From positions 744,001-808,000 of the forward strand of contig NZ_AP018222.1 of the NCBI RefSeq assembly GCF_002368035.1: 64,000 nt of DNA, written 5' to 3'. Positions within the stretch are counted from its first letter, which is position 1. Every line of letters begins with the position of its first letter. Of the stretch, positions 53,032 to 61,016 are shown one piece after another. Source of the DNA: Nostoc linckia NIES-25 (GTDB lineage: Bacteria; Cyanobacteriota; Cyanobacteriia; Cyanobacteriales; Nostocaceae). The notes under the pieces were generated by a model. It did not search any database. It had not been told where the DNA came from and worked only from the letters and a program-made list of their open reading frames with translations. Both the position numbers and the translations under genes were made by a program.

Positions 53032-53145
53032 GGGGAAAGGGGAAGGCGGGGCCCCCTCTGGGGATAAGGGGCAGGGGGAAAGGAAAGATCTCTCTTTTCC
53101 CTTTAACCTTTACCCTTTTCCCAAAGCGTTGCCATGTCCCCAGTC
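53032..53145. repeat. Right arm of a perfect 114-bp inverted repeat
   Basis: Reverse complement of 48110-48223 without mismatch. The ATG that would begin the longest frame of the next gene (53134) lies inside it. Confidence 0.93.
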
Positions 53146-53178
53146 ACCAGTCACCAATCACTTCAGGAGAAAACAACC

Positions 53179-54570
53179 TTGTCTAATGTAATTTATCAAG
53201 CACAGCCACCTTTAGAATTTATTCCTCCAGCATTCAACCCCTTATTTTTAAGAGTTGTCCATCTGTTTTTACCAAGTTTTATCAAATGGCAAACACCAAT
53301 TACCAAAATTGAAGCAGACAACGTGGAAGTTCTGGTAGATCTCTATCGCCAGTTTCAGGAGGGTAAGATCCGTTTTCTGCTGGCTTTTCGCCATCCGAAA
53401 ACCGACGATCCCTTTGGTTTGGGCTACTTGCTGTCTCAACTCGTGCCAAAGGTAGCACGATCGCAAGGCACAATGCTACAACTTCCGATTCACGCTCATT
53501 TTATCTACGATCGCGGTATTCCTCTATGGGCTGGTTCTCATATTGGCTGGGTAATGTCTCAGTTGGGTGGTACTCCGATTCAGCGGGGTAAGGCTGACTG
53601 GACGGGGTTACGTTCGGCGCGTGATTTGTTTGCTAATGGAAAATTCCCGATGGCTGCGGCGCCAGAAGGTGCTACCAATGGTTTATCGGAGAGAATCAGC
53701 CCCTTAGAACCAGGTATTGCCCAGCTAGGTTTTTGGTGCGCTGAGGATTTGCAAAAAGCCGGACGCCCCGAACAGGTTTTAATTGTACCAGTTGGGATTA
53801 AATATAGTTATGTTGATGCTCCTTGGGATGCGATCGCTAATCTTTTAAATGAATTGGAAGCAGCTAGTGGTTTACCTGTAAATCCACCACAACCAGGTAA
53901 TGTTGCTTCTGTAGAAACGCTTTATCCCCGATTATTAACTTTGGCAGAACATTTACTTTCGTTGATGGAAATATTTTACACGCGTTTCTATCATCAAAAA
54001 CTACCAGATGCCAAGACTGTTACAGGACAAATTCCAGATAGAAATCAAGCATTGGCAGTTCGGTTACAAGCTTTATTAAATGCTGCACTGTTAATATCAG
54101 AACAGTATTTTGATTTGCAGTCCAAAGGTTCTTTAACCGATCGGTGTCGGCGAGTGGAACAAGCTGGTTGGAATTATATCTTTAGAGAAGAATTTAAGGA
54201 TGTCAAAGGAGTATCTGCTGTTGAAAAAGCTTTAGGCGATCGCGTTGCAGAAGAAGCCAATGCGCGGATGTGGCACATGCGTTTAGTAGAAAGCTTTGTA
54301 GCGGTTTCTGGTAATTATATTAAAGAAAAACCAACAGTAGAAAGGTTTGCAGAAACAACTCTAATTTTATGGAAAATGATTGCTAAAATTCAAGGCAATA
54401 AAACTCTATCGCGTCCAGAATTAGGAAAGGAACAAGTCAAAATAACTGTGGGTGAACCTATATCTATTTCTGAACGTTACCCAGCATATAAAGAAAATCG
54501 TTTAGGTGCTAGACAAGCTGTTGCTGATGTGACAAATGATTTACAGCACGCGATGGAAGAATTGATTTGA
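53179..54570 (+). CDS. 1-acyl-sn-glycerol-3-phosphate acyltransferase family protein
   Basis: 463 residues from TTG 53179, which has AGGAGA at the right distance (53165-53170). The frame continues to an ATG at 53134, but that part is repeat DNA. PlsC-type motifs: HPKTDDPFGLGY (HX4D catalytic), GGTPIQRGKADWTGLRSARD, AAAPEGATNGLSERI (EG-type motif 3) and VLIVPVGIKY. The ~230-residue C-terminal part (SEQYFDLQSKGSLTDRCRRV) is longer than in simple PlsC and typical of a cyanobacterial subgroup. Likely phospholipid or glycolipid synthesis; acyl acceptor unproven. Confidence 0.85.
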   Translation: MSNVIYQAQPPLEFIPPAFNPLFLRVVHLFLPSFIKWQTPITKIEADNVEVLVDLYRQFQEGKIRFLLAFRHPKTDDPFGLGYLLSQLVPKVARSQGTMLQLPIHAHFIYDRGIPLWAGSHIGWVMSQLGGTPIQRGKADWTGLRSARDLFANGKFPMAAAPEGATNGLSERISPLEPGIAQLGFWCAEDLQKAGRPEQVLIVPVGIKYSYVDAPWDAIANLLNELEAASGLPVNPPQPGNVASVETLYPRLLTLAEHLLSLMEIFYTRFYHQKLPDAKTVTGQIPDRNQALAVRLQALLNAALLISEQYFDLQSKGSLTDRCRRVEQAGWNYIFREEFKDVKGVSAVEKALGDRVAEEANARMWHMRLVESFVAVSGNYIKEKPTVERFAETTLILWKMIAKIQGNKTLSRPELGKEQVKITVGEPISISERYPAYKENRLGARQAVADVTNDLQHAMEELI

Positions 54571-54625
54571 AAAGTAAGTTAAAGAAAAAGTCCGAATCAA
54601 GATGCTCTTTTTATCTCAAATAAAA

Positions 54626-55393
54626 TTACTCAGGCAATTCGCCAAAGTGTTCCCGATAACGCTGTAAAAGTTGTTCTGCTAATTCTCGCTGCTGTCGTTC
54701 CTGTTGGGCGCGAATACTTTCCTGTTGGGCACGAATACTTTCCTGTTGGGCACGAATCATTGCTTGTTCTGCAAGTTCTTCTGGAGTGGGAAACCTATTA
54801 CCTCGTTCATCAAACCAGTATAGCCACTCGCGCTGCCATCCTTCATGGACACCTTGACCTCTACCAATTCCTAAGCCTATTTCCGGCATCCATGTTGGTT
54901 CGCTAGGCTGGCGAATATATTCGCCATTTTCTAATCGATAAACTTCAAAAGGTTCGTGTTTGTCACGCTGATAATAATCAGGGTTGTATGTGACATAATA
55001 CAATACACCTAATTGGGCATAAGCAACCATTTTTTTGTCGTATTCTCCCCCATAGGTTTGAGAAACAATTTCCAACACCAATATAGGAGAAACGTTATTT
55101 TCTTCTAATAAAACATAGCTTAAGCGTCCCTTGGGATCGTTCTTGCGGCGCGGTACTCCTATGCTTAGAAAGCCATCGGGAATTATCGGAGTTCGCCGAA
55201 TTTGACCTGTGCGGTCATAGATACCCATATCAACACCAAAAAACCAGTCCCATCGGTCTTGCCAAATTAAAGCTAAGATTGCTTTTAATAAGTTGGGAAT
55301 CAGGTTTTGTAGTTCATTGTCCACAGGTGTATCGTCGGAGCAAGGTAACTCTTCTGAGGAAGGAAGATACTCAGGTGTGTTGTAGTCTAGCAT
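54626..55393 (-). CDS. Uma2 family protein with C-terminal repeat coil
   Basis: 255 residues. The Uma2 core (GIYDRTGQIRRTPIIPDGFL, SPILVLEIVSQTYGGEYDKK, LGVLYYVTYNPDYYQRDKHE) has the metal-site Asp and ExV residues. The last ~50 residues form a coiled coil with IRAQQES repeated three times, encoded by 21-bp repeats at about 54703-54765. Such Gln/Glu-rich tails are frequent in cyanobacterial Uma2 proteins. ATG 55393. A perfect 18-bp palindrome lies 118 bp upstream. Confidence 0.9.
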   Translation of the reverse strand: MLDYNTPEYLPSSEELPCSDDTPVDNELQNLIPNLLKAILALIWQDRWDWFFGVDMGIYDRTGQIRRTPIIPDGFLSIGVPRRKNDPKGRLSYVLLEENNVSPILVLEIVSQTYGGEYDKKMVAYAQLGVLYYVTYNPDYYQRDKHEPFEVYRLENGEYIRQPSEPTWMPEIGLGIGRGQGVHEGWQREWLYWFDERGNRFPTPEELAEQAMIRAQQESIRAQQESIRAQQERQQRELAEQLLQRYREHFGELPE

Positions 55394-55510
55394 GACGATT
55401 TATAGAGAAAATCCGTAAAAAACTATTTGCTGACTTCACCTTTAAGAAGGTTAGCAGTATCAGCATCAAATGGCAACAAAATTTTATTACTTTACTTATA
55501 TATAACATTA

Positions 55511-55528
55511 TGCCATGTATACATGGCA
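55511..55528. promoter_or_regulatory. Perfect 18-bp palindrome, possible operator
   Basis: TGCCATGTATACATGGCA, fully self-complementary, in the 168-bp gap upstream of the Uma2 gene at 55393. Dyad symmetry without loop or T-run fits a dimeric regulator site better than a terminator. Binding protein unknown. Confidence 0.45.
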
Positions 55529-55561
55529 GATAGAAAGACGTTGAGCGATCGCCCTTACATA

Positions 55562-56137
55562 TCAACCTGGAAACACTTTAGATAAATCTAGAACTAGATC
55601 GGGAAAAGATGGCAGATTAACTGATTCATTTGGCAGATAAATATACTTGCGGCGATAACCAAATTTACCTTGGAAATCTTGATAAGGTTCGCTATAAAAT
55701 TCAAGATAATTATCTACTAAATTAAATATCCAATAGTCGGAAATACCAGCTTCGGCATAAAGAGATAATTTTACATCTCGATCGTATTTCAAAGTTAAAT
55801 TAGAAATTTCAATTACTAGCAATACATCAGATGGGCTAGGATGAGCTTCTAAATACTCATCAGGACGATTTCGCACAATTACTAGATCGGGTTCTGGTTC
55901 GCTGTCATCACCTATAATAATTGGTTCTTGTCCTCGAAGAATCGCCTGTTCTACAACCAGCTTGAATAACTCCCGATATAAGCGGGTGCTGCAAACAGAG
56001 TGTGGTGTGCCTTTTGCTGCCATCTCAACTATTTCACCCTTAATTAGCTCAACTCGGTCATTCTCTTTAAAGAAGCCGAGTTCTGCCAGACGGTGATATT
56101 CAGCTATAGTAAAGCGTTTAGCAGTGGTAAAGCTCAT
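55562..56137 (-). CDS. Uma2 family protein
   Basis: 191 residues. FTIAEYHRLAELGFFKENDR, VELIKGEIVEMAAKGTPHSV, PEPDLVIVRNRPDEYLEAHP (metal-site D), DVLLVIEISNLTLKYDRDVK (ExS) and YAEAGISDYWIFNLVDNYLE are textbook Uma2. Different subgroup from the neighbour at 54626, so not a recent duplicate. ATG 56137. Same strand as the PD-(D/E)XK nuclease gene upstream (67 bp apart), perhaps one accessory operon. Confidence 0.92.
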   Translation of the reverse strand: MSFTTAKRFTIAEYHRLAELGFFKENDRVELIKGEIVEMAAKGTPHSVCSTRLYRELFKLVVEQAILRGQEPIIIGDDSEPEPDLVIVRNRPDEYLEAHPSPSDVLLVIEISNLTLKYDRDVKLSLYAEAGISDYWIFNLVDNYLEFYSEPYQDFQGKFGYRRKYIYLPNESVNLPSFPDLVLDLSKVFPG

Positions 56138-56204
56138 AACAACTACGAGAATGCAGAGTTATTTTTATCTTAATATAGCTGTAGCTGATTAAAGTTATGC
56201 GATT

Positions 56205-57350
56205 TTAGGATGGTGAGGTATCGAGGTCTTCTTTATCTTCTTCTGTAGCGACTTCTATAGCTACAGCCCTCCAGGAAAAGTCAAAATATTTTTCTTGAAC
56301 AGCTTTTAATTCTTTTATTGATTCTTGGAAAAATAATTTAATAGCAGATAGCTGGTTTTCTTGAGATAAGAACTCTTGTAAGCTTTTTCTATAAAATATA
56401 CCTGACCATGCTGGCAAAACTGTTAAATTAGCGGGAGTCCATATATTAGGTTTATCGTTAATTACTTTCTGCATAGATTCAATAATTTTTAGGCGTTGTC
56501 CAAATCTATGAGAAACCTGGAAAAATATACCTAAATAAGGATAATCAGTTAAATTATTTGGGTTTAAATTAAAGTATCCAAGACCACACCATAAGTCCCA
56601 AGCAGAGGGAGAAAAGTGGGTATATATAATATATCTCTCATCCCATTTCCATTGAGTCCTACTTGCTGCACCTCTAATAACACCTCCAAAAGCTAACTTG
56701 AATTCGTCTTGTACTTCTTCACTTAAAGTTGATTCCATAAGCTTAAGAGTTTTATTAAAATTCACCATTGTCAATAAGTCAACTGATGAAAATTGATTTG
56801 TGTCAGACATTCCATTTTCCCTCATAAAAATTAAGATTTCTTCGGCTAAGATATCAGATACGTGTTTTTCCAAGAAGTTAGAAAACTGATACCATCTCAG
56901 TTGATAAAAATTTACTTTTGGTAATAAATCTAGTAGAAAACCTTGGATTTCTTTTTTTGGGTTATAATCACGCGTAATATAAATTAGAGTTCGATGTCTA
57001 ATGTTTGGTAATTTACTCAAAATCTCAGCATATTTTTCTAATTGTCGCCATCCCTCTGTAGAGCCGATTTTTGATTCAATAAATATTACATCTGTGCTTA
57101 AACCAGTTGATAGTTCAAGCACAATATCAAGTCTGCTATCTTCTGTATGGGTTTCAAGTCCTTTATGTTCTTGTTGAGTAGAAATTTTGATGCTGGAATA
57201 ATTATCATCGCCCATGATTGAGTGATGTTTTAGCCAATCAAGTAAAATATCTTGATTCAGGGACAAAAAATAAGCAACAATCTCGGTAAAAAAATCTTCA
57301 AGTGGCTTGTTTGCTGAATGTAAGTTGAGTAAATTGCTAAATAAAGACAT
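56205..57350 (-). CDS. PD-(D/E)XK nuclease family protein
   Basis: 381 residues. The N-terminal half has the catalytic pattern: SRLDIVLELSTG (Asp near 74), then DVIFIESKIGSTEGWRQLEK (ExK near 93), followed by ILSKLPNIRHRTLIYITRDY. This is the PD-(D/E)XK superfamily (PDDEXK_4-like). The second half (ASRTQWKWDERYIIYTHFSP; LGIFFQVSHRFGQRLK) is alpha/beta of unknown role. The gene is more A+T-rich than its neighbours, which suggests acquisition. It has no methyltransferase or helicase partner; adjacent genes are Uma2. Role as a defence nuclease is inference. Confidence 0.78.
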   Translation of the reverse strand: MSLFSNLLNLHSANKPLEDFFTEIVAYFLSLNQDILLDWLKHHSIMGDDNYSSIKISTQQEHKGLETHTEDSRLDIVLELSTGLSTDVIFIESKIGSTEGWRQLEKYAEILSKLPNIRHRTLIYITRDYNPKKEIQGFLLDLLPKVNFYQLRWYQFSNFLEKHVSDILAEEILIFMRENGMSDTNQFSSVDLLTMVNFNKTLKLMESTLSEEVQDEFKLAFGGVIRGAASRTQWKWDERYIIYTHFSPSAWDLWCGLGYFNLNPNNLTDYPYLGIFFQVSHRFGQRLKIIESMQKVINDKPNIWTPANLTVLPAWSGIFYRKSLQEFLSQENQLSAIKLFFQESIKELKAVQEKYFDFSWRAVAIEVATEEDKEDLDTSPS

Positions 57351-57537
57351 TTATTTTTAAATAGTTAAAGTAATTACAAAAAAATTATACGCAATAAGTT
57401 TGCAGTCATGGTTAAACGAGACTACAGAAAAATTATCTAATTTATGTTTGTATTTAGTATTATTAACGTTGCAGTAGTTATAACTTAGCCGATCGCCATT
57501 TGGCAATAGCACTAAAAAGACAATACCAACGACAAAT

Positions 57538-57559
57538 AGGGATAAAATTTTTATCCCTA
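57538..57559 (-). terminator. Hairpin after the 2Fe-2S protein gene
   Basis: AGGGATAAA/TTTATCCCT arms around a short A/T loop, 34 bases past the stop on the minus strand; A/T-rich flanks. Confidence 0.5.
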
Positions 57560-57592
57560 AAAAGTGTGTATTCTAATAGCTAGATAAAGCTA

Positions 57593-58120
57593 TTAATTTT
57601 CGGTTAAATGACTTTCTAACAAAGATGCGATCGCCTCTGGATGAATGTTCTTGTATTTCTTTTTACCAAGTTGTAAAACACAGTTGGGGGCGCTGCTGCA
57701 ACATTTTTGGCAACTGGTATGTTCGATGGTAACTTTGTCTAATAAACCGCGATCGCACAGCGTTTTTTCTAATTCTGATAATAAGCCTTTACCGCCACGC
57801 TTGAGGCAACCCGACTTTTGACACACCATAATTTTGGCTTTGGGTGGAAGTGCCAAATTTTGAATTGGACAAGTACCGATTGGCGTGACTTGACAGGCTT
57901 TGATTTGAATTTCACCTGTGTGCGAGTCTAACTCACTATAAGCAAAAACGCGAATTTCTTCACCAGGAACTAACAACAAACTCAGAGAACGACGCAACTC
58001 TTTTGGCAATTTGATTTCCATTGTTCCATCTGAAACTGCCAGTTGCAAATATTTATATTTTTTGGGTTCTGCACCAACAAAACCTAAAAACTGTCCTTCA
58101 AGTTTCAATTCTGATAACAT
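57593..58120 (-). CDS. (2Fe-2S) ferredoxin domain-containing protein
   Basis: About 175 residues. N-terminal region (MLSELKLEGQFLGFVGAEPK, YLQLAVSDGTMEIKLPKELR) is a beta domain resembling an OB-like fold. The C-terminal thioredoxin-like ferredoxin has Cys in IMVCQKSGCLKRGGKGL and HTSCQKCCSSAPNCVLQLGK, suited to a 2Fe-2S cluster. Such proteins are common in cyanobacteria with unknown partners. It sits just downstream of nifT, so a role in nitrogen fixation is possible but unproven. Start ATG 58120, or 58138. Confidence 0.82.
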   Translation of the reverse strand: MLSELKLEGQFLGFVGAEPKKYKYLQLAVSDGTMEIKLPKELRRSLSLLLVPGEEIRVFAYSELDSHTGEIQIKACQVTPIGTCPIQNLALPPKAKIMVCQKSGCLKRGGKGLLSELEKTLCDRGLLDKVTIEHTSCQKCCSSAPNCVLQLGKKKYKNIHPEAIASLLESHLTEN

Positions 58121-58252
58121 GAAATACTTTTTACCCATGATTGATTAAAACTAATTGGGCATTGGGCATTGAGCATTGGGCATGGGGGATTGGGATTGGG
58201 TTAGGAAAACTCTTCCCCAATCCCCAGTCCCTAGTCACCAGTCCCCAGTCCT

Positions 58253-58456
58253 CTACGCAAGGCGTTTTGCTTCCACAGTTTGCGGTAAATTGGCTACATC
58301 TGGTAATTCACGAAATTCTAATTCCCAGCCATTTGCTAAGGTGAGAATCTTACCATCGCTGCCATCAGTTTGTTTGACTACTTCTTCTTCCAAATCTTTT
58401 TTAGCAACGTAGACTACTAAAGTGCCGGCATCATTCACGCGTAACATTACTTTCAT
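58253..58456 (-). CDS. nifT: Nitrogen fixation protein NifT
   Basis: 67 residues from ATG 58456 (MKVMLRVNDAGTLVVYVAKK); GAGGAG lies five bases upstream. The sequence DLEEEVVKQTDGSDGKILTL and ANGWELEFRELPD match the NifT/FixU family, a small protein of unclear role encoded with nif genes. An in-frame ATG at 58468 is less likely. Overlaps the nifZ end by 26 bp, implying coupled translation. Last gene of nifV-nifZ-nifT. Confidence 0.95.
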   Translation of the reverse strand: MKVMLRVNDAGTLVVYVAKKDLEEEVVKQTDGSDGKILTLANGWELEFRELPDVANLPQTVEAKRLA

Positions 58457-58718
58457 GAGACTCCTCAACAGATTCTAGTTCTTTTTTCTTACAGCCGACG
58501 ACAATCCCTGTTTCTATGAAATGCACAGCATATATATAGGAACTCTGCAAATATGTGCCTATACTCGCTATGTAGCCAATATCTCCTTTCTTAGCTAAAA
58601 CTTGGCCGATTTCTTTACCAGGAAAGGTACCATCGTTTTTGATTAGTTTGCGAAGTCTGACTTTTTCACCAATTTCAAAAGCGGGTGGTAAATCTAGCTC
58701 TAATTCATCGCGTTGCAT
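58431..58718 (-). CDS. nifZ: Nitrogen fixation protein NifZ
   Basis: 95 residues. LDLPPAFEIGEKVRLRKLIK, NDGTFPGKEIGQVLAKKGDI and GYIASIGTYLQSSYIYAVHF with FIETGIVVGCKKKEL are the NifZ landmarks. NifZ helps form the P-cluster of the MoFe protein. ATG 58718 with AGAGG about seven bases upstream. Overlaps nifV by 14 bp and nifT by 26 bp: a tight operon. Confidence 0.96.
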   Translation of the reverse strand: MQRDELELDLPPAFEIGEKVRLRKLIKNDGTFPGKEIGQVLAKKGDIGYIASIGTYLQSSYIYAVHFIETGIVVGCKKKELESVEESHESNVTRE

Positions 58719-59838
58719 GAGAATACCTCTGTTCTCTGGCCAAATTTAAGACTTCTTCAGTGGTGAGGCTGCGTTTTTTCTTGACTGAGTGATGGCGCAC
58801 TGCGTCTAAAACTGACTGGGTTTCTTGTGAGTTCAAGAAAATTCCATGCTGTTCTAGTAAGTTGGAAACTGAATGTCTTCCAGAATGTTTACCTACTACT
58901 AAGCGGCGTTCGCAACCGACTTCTTCGGGGGCAAATGGTTCGTAGGTGAGGGGGTTTTGCAGGACGCCGTGGGCATGAATTCCGGATTCATGGGCGAAGG
59001 TGTTTTCTCCAACGATCGCTTTCCAAGGTGGTACTTGGGCGCCTGATGCAGAAGCAACTAGTTGAGACAGTCCCAGTAAATGAGATGTGTCAATTCCCAA
59101 ATTAACGCCGTAGATGCGTTTGATGGCCATGACAACTTCTTCTAGGGCTGCATTTCCCGCCCTTTCACCCAAGCCGTTGACTGTGGTATTCACAGATGTG
59201 GCTCCAGCTTTGATCCCAGCAAGGGCGTTGGCGGTTGCTAGACCAAAATCATTGTGGGTGTGAATTTCTAAAGGAATTGTCAAAGCTGAAACTAGTTGCT
59301 TCACCATTGTGTAGGTGCTAAAGGGGTCGAGAACTCCTACGGTGTCGCAGAAGCGGAAGCGGGATGCACCCCATTCTTGGGCGGAAAGTGCTACATCTAA
59401 AAGGAAGCTTTCATCGGCTCTAGAAGAATCTTCTCCGCCGACTGCTACCCAAAGACCGCGATCGACGGCGAAGCTGATGGAGTCCTTAAGTTTTTGTAGA
59501 CTTACCCGCCACTGACCATGAAATTTAGTGGCAATTTGAATACCAGAGACGGGGATGGCGATATGCACTCGGTTAAGACCGCAGGCGATGGAAGCCTTAA
59601 TATCTGAGATGACAGCGCGGTTCCAGCCTAAGAGTTTTGCTTGCAAACCCAAGTCAGAAATTGCAGCGATCGCCTGTGTTTCTTCACCACCCATTGCTGG
59701 TATCCCAACTTCTAATTCGGGGATACCAATGGCATCGAGAAACTTGGCGATCGCTACTTTTTCTTTTAAGTTGAAAGCAACACCCGCCGCTTGTTCGCCA
59801 TCACGCAATGTAGTGTCATTAATTATGATTTGATTCAT
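58705..59838 (-). CDS. nifV: Homocitrate synthase NifV
   Basis: 377 residues. Condenses acetyl-CoA and 2-oxoglutarate to homocitrate, the organic ligand of FeMo-co. Seen: NDTTLRDGEQAAGVAFNLKE (metal-binding Asp and substrate Arg), GLNRVHIAIPVSGIQIATK, RFCDTVGVLDPFSTY, LEIHTHNDFGLATANALAGI (metal-binding His pair) and HESGIHAHGVLQNPLTYEPF. Length and C-terminus fit NifV rather than LeuA (no allosteric domain). GAGAGGG precedes ATG 59838. First gene of nifVZT. Confidence 0.97.
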   Translation of the reverse strand: MNQIIINDTTLRDGEQAAGVAFNLKEKVAIAKFLDAIGIPELEVGIPAMGGEETQAIAAISDLGLQAKLLGWNRAVISDIKASIACGLNRVHIAIPVSGIQIATKFHGQWRVSLQKLKDSISFAVDRGLWVAVGGEDSSRADESFLLDVALSAQEWGASRFRFCDTVGVLDPFSTYTMVKQLVSALTIPLEIHTHNDFGLATANALAGIKAGATSVNTTVNGLGERAGNAALEEVVMAIKRIYGVNLGIDTSHLLGLSQLVASASGAQVPPWKAIVGENTFAHESGIHAHGVLQNPLTYEPFAPEEVGCERRLVVGKHSGRHSVSNLLEQHGIFLNSQETQSVLDAVRHHSVKKKRSLTTEEVLNLAREQRYSHATR

Positions 59839-60010
59839 TGCAAATATCCCTCTCTTGGAAGTATTCTCAATATCCTTTCTCTTTACTATTCACAGTGATG
59901 GTAAATGCTAAAAATATCACAATACATAAACAGGATACATGATCCTAAATTATTGCTCATCTAGCAACATCACATCTGTATGACAAAGAACCAAAAATTG
60001 GTATAATTTA

Positions 60011-60127
60011 CTAATCTTTTTTACCGATGTCGCTTGTAATTTGTTCGAGTAGCAAATAACTAATATAGCTATTAGCAAATCCGGAAAAAAGTAAAAGACA
60101 GAATCCAGCAATTAATGTAGTAATCAT
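60011..60127 (-). CDS. Possible 38-residue membrane peptide between DUF2949 gene and nifV
   Basis: MITTLIAGFCLLLFSGFANS followed by YISYLLLEQITSDIGKKD: one hydrophobic helix and a polar C-terminus. On the minus strand GAGG lies eight bases before the ATG at 60127, a good ribosome binding site. Too short for most gene callers. It lies between the DUF2949 gene and nifV on the same strand, in the only sizeable gap of the nif segment. I do not recognise the family. Confidence 0.45.
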   Translation of the reverse strand: MITTLIAGFCLLLFSGFANSYISYLLLEQITSDIGKKD

Positions 60128-60229
60128 CTCAGGAACCTCAGATTTTGTATAGCGGTGATGTGTACTTTAGTCTCGGTACAAAATTAATAATTCTGAATTC
60201 TGAATTCTGAATTCTGAGATACAAACTAG

Positions 60230-60427
60230 CTAACTTTGTTCTGCTAACCAGTCAAAAATCTTTTCTAACTGGTCTAAGTTAACTAAACCATACTGCCAGA
60301 GAAGCATCGGTAACGGGCCATTTTGTAATTCACGGTGTCGTAGCGCTACAGCAATATCCGCATTTGAAAGTTCAAGTTCATGGTGCAAGAATTTGATGAG
60401 TTGAATATCTCTGTTACGAGTTGGCAT
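60230..60427 (-). CDS. DUF2949 family protein
   Basis: 65 residues: MPTRNRDIQLIKFLHHELEL, SNADIAVALRHRELQNGPLP and MLLWQYGLVNLDQLEKIFDW. This small helical domain is found only in cyanobacteria (DUF2949); no known function. In Anabaena sp. PCC 7120, small unknown genes also lie between the cysE/nifP-type gene and nifV (from memory), so this gene keeps a conserved place. ATG 60427. Confidence 0.88.
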   Translation of the reverse strand: MPTRNRDIQLIKFLHHELELSNADIAVALRHRELQNGPLPMLLWQYGLVNLDQLEKIFDWLAEQS

Positions 60428-60686
60428 AGTTGAACTTTCAATTTCTTCAGTTGGAAAAGAATTAAAAATCAGAAATTCCTATTTTGGGCATAGGGCAGAG
60501 GAGAGAAAATAACTCTTAACTCCTAACTCCTGAATTCTTCTCAGTTTGCAATAGAATTTGCTAGCAGACAGTAACTTCAACTTCTAAATCTCTTCAATAT
60601 TTATGCATTCCTGCAAAGAGCTATGCTTGTGTGATGAATTCAAGATTAATATTGTCTAGATTAGGTTTTTCAACAATATTTATGAC

Positions 60687-60932
60687 TTAACGCTCACCAC
60701 TAAATTCCCAGCAACGCTCTAGCCATTCGACTAATTCATGACGAGAAGCGAGAAATTGCATAACCGTACTGCGAATTAGAATTGCTTCTAGCAAATTGTT
60801 AACTTGCACCCGTAAAGAACCATCGGGAAGACAGGAACTCTTTATTTTTAATTCTTGCAAACGGTGATAGATTCGCCAGCGATCGCTCAAAGGAATCTGC
60901 AAAACTTGTTCGCCTAAAGTATCATTTGTCAT
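60687..60932 (-). CDS. Conserved small hypothetical protein between cysE and nifV
   Basis: About 81 residues from ATG 60932 (MTNDTLGEQVLQIPLSDRWR). Helical and charged: IYHRLQELKIKSSCLPDGSL, RVQVNNLLEAILIRSTVMQF, LASRHELVEWLERCWEFSGE. The frame extends to ATG 60953, but those codons (MTKDKRQ) are STRR-derived, and even MTND touches the repeat. Position matches a small unknown gene in the nif region of Anabaena (memory). Function unknown. Confidence 0.78.
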   Translation of the reverse strand: MTNDTLGEQVLQIPLSDRWRIYHRLQELKIKSSCLPDGSLRVQVNNLLEAILIRSTVMQFLASRHELVEWLERCWEFSGER

Positions 60933-61016
60933 TTGTCTTTTGTCCTTTGTCATTTGTTATTTGTCGGTTATCATTTGTCAGTTGTTCTTAAATGACCAAT
61001 GACTAATGACCAATAA
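60917..61016. repeat. GTCATTT/GTCCTTT STRR tract
   Basis: ATTTGTC/TTTGTCC heptamers (60925-60990), then CCAATGACTAATGACC (60995-61010). It supplies the 5' end of the gene at 60932 and abuts the cysE stop. Confidence 0.9.

Noticed and set aside
57361..57592. Hidden gene between the nuclease and the 2Fe-2S gene
   Set aside because: Only short frames and a hairpin; A+T-rich spacer.
59839..59960. NtcA-binding site upstream of nifV
   Set aside because: I looked for GTA-N8-TAC and found no convincing match with a spaced -10 box.
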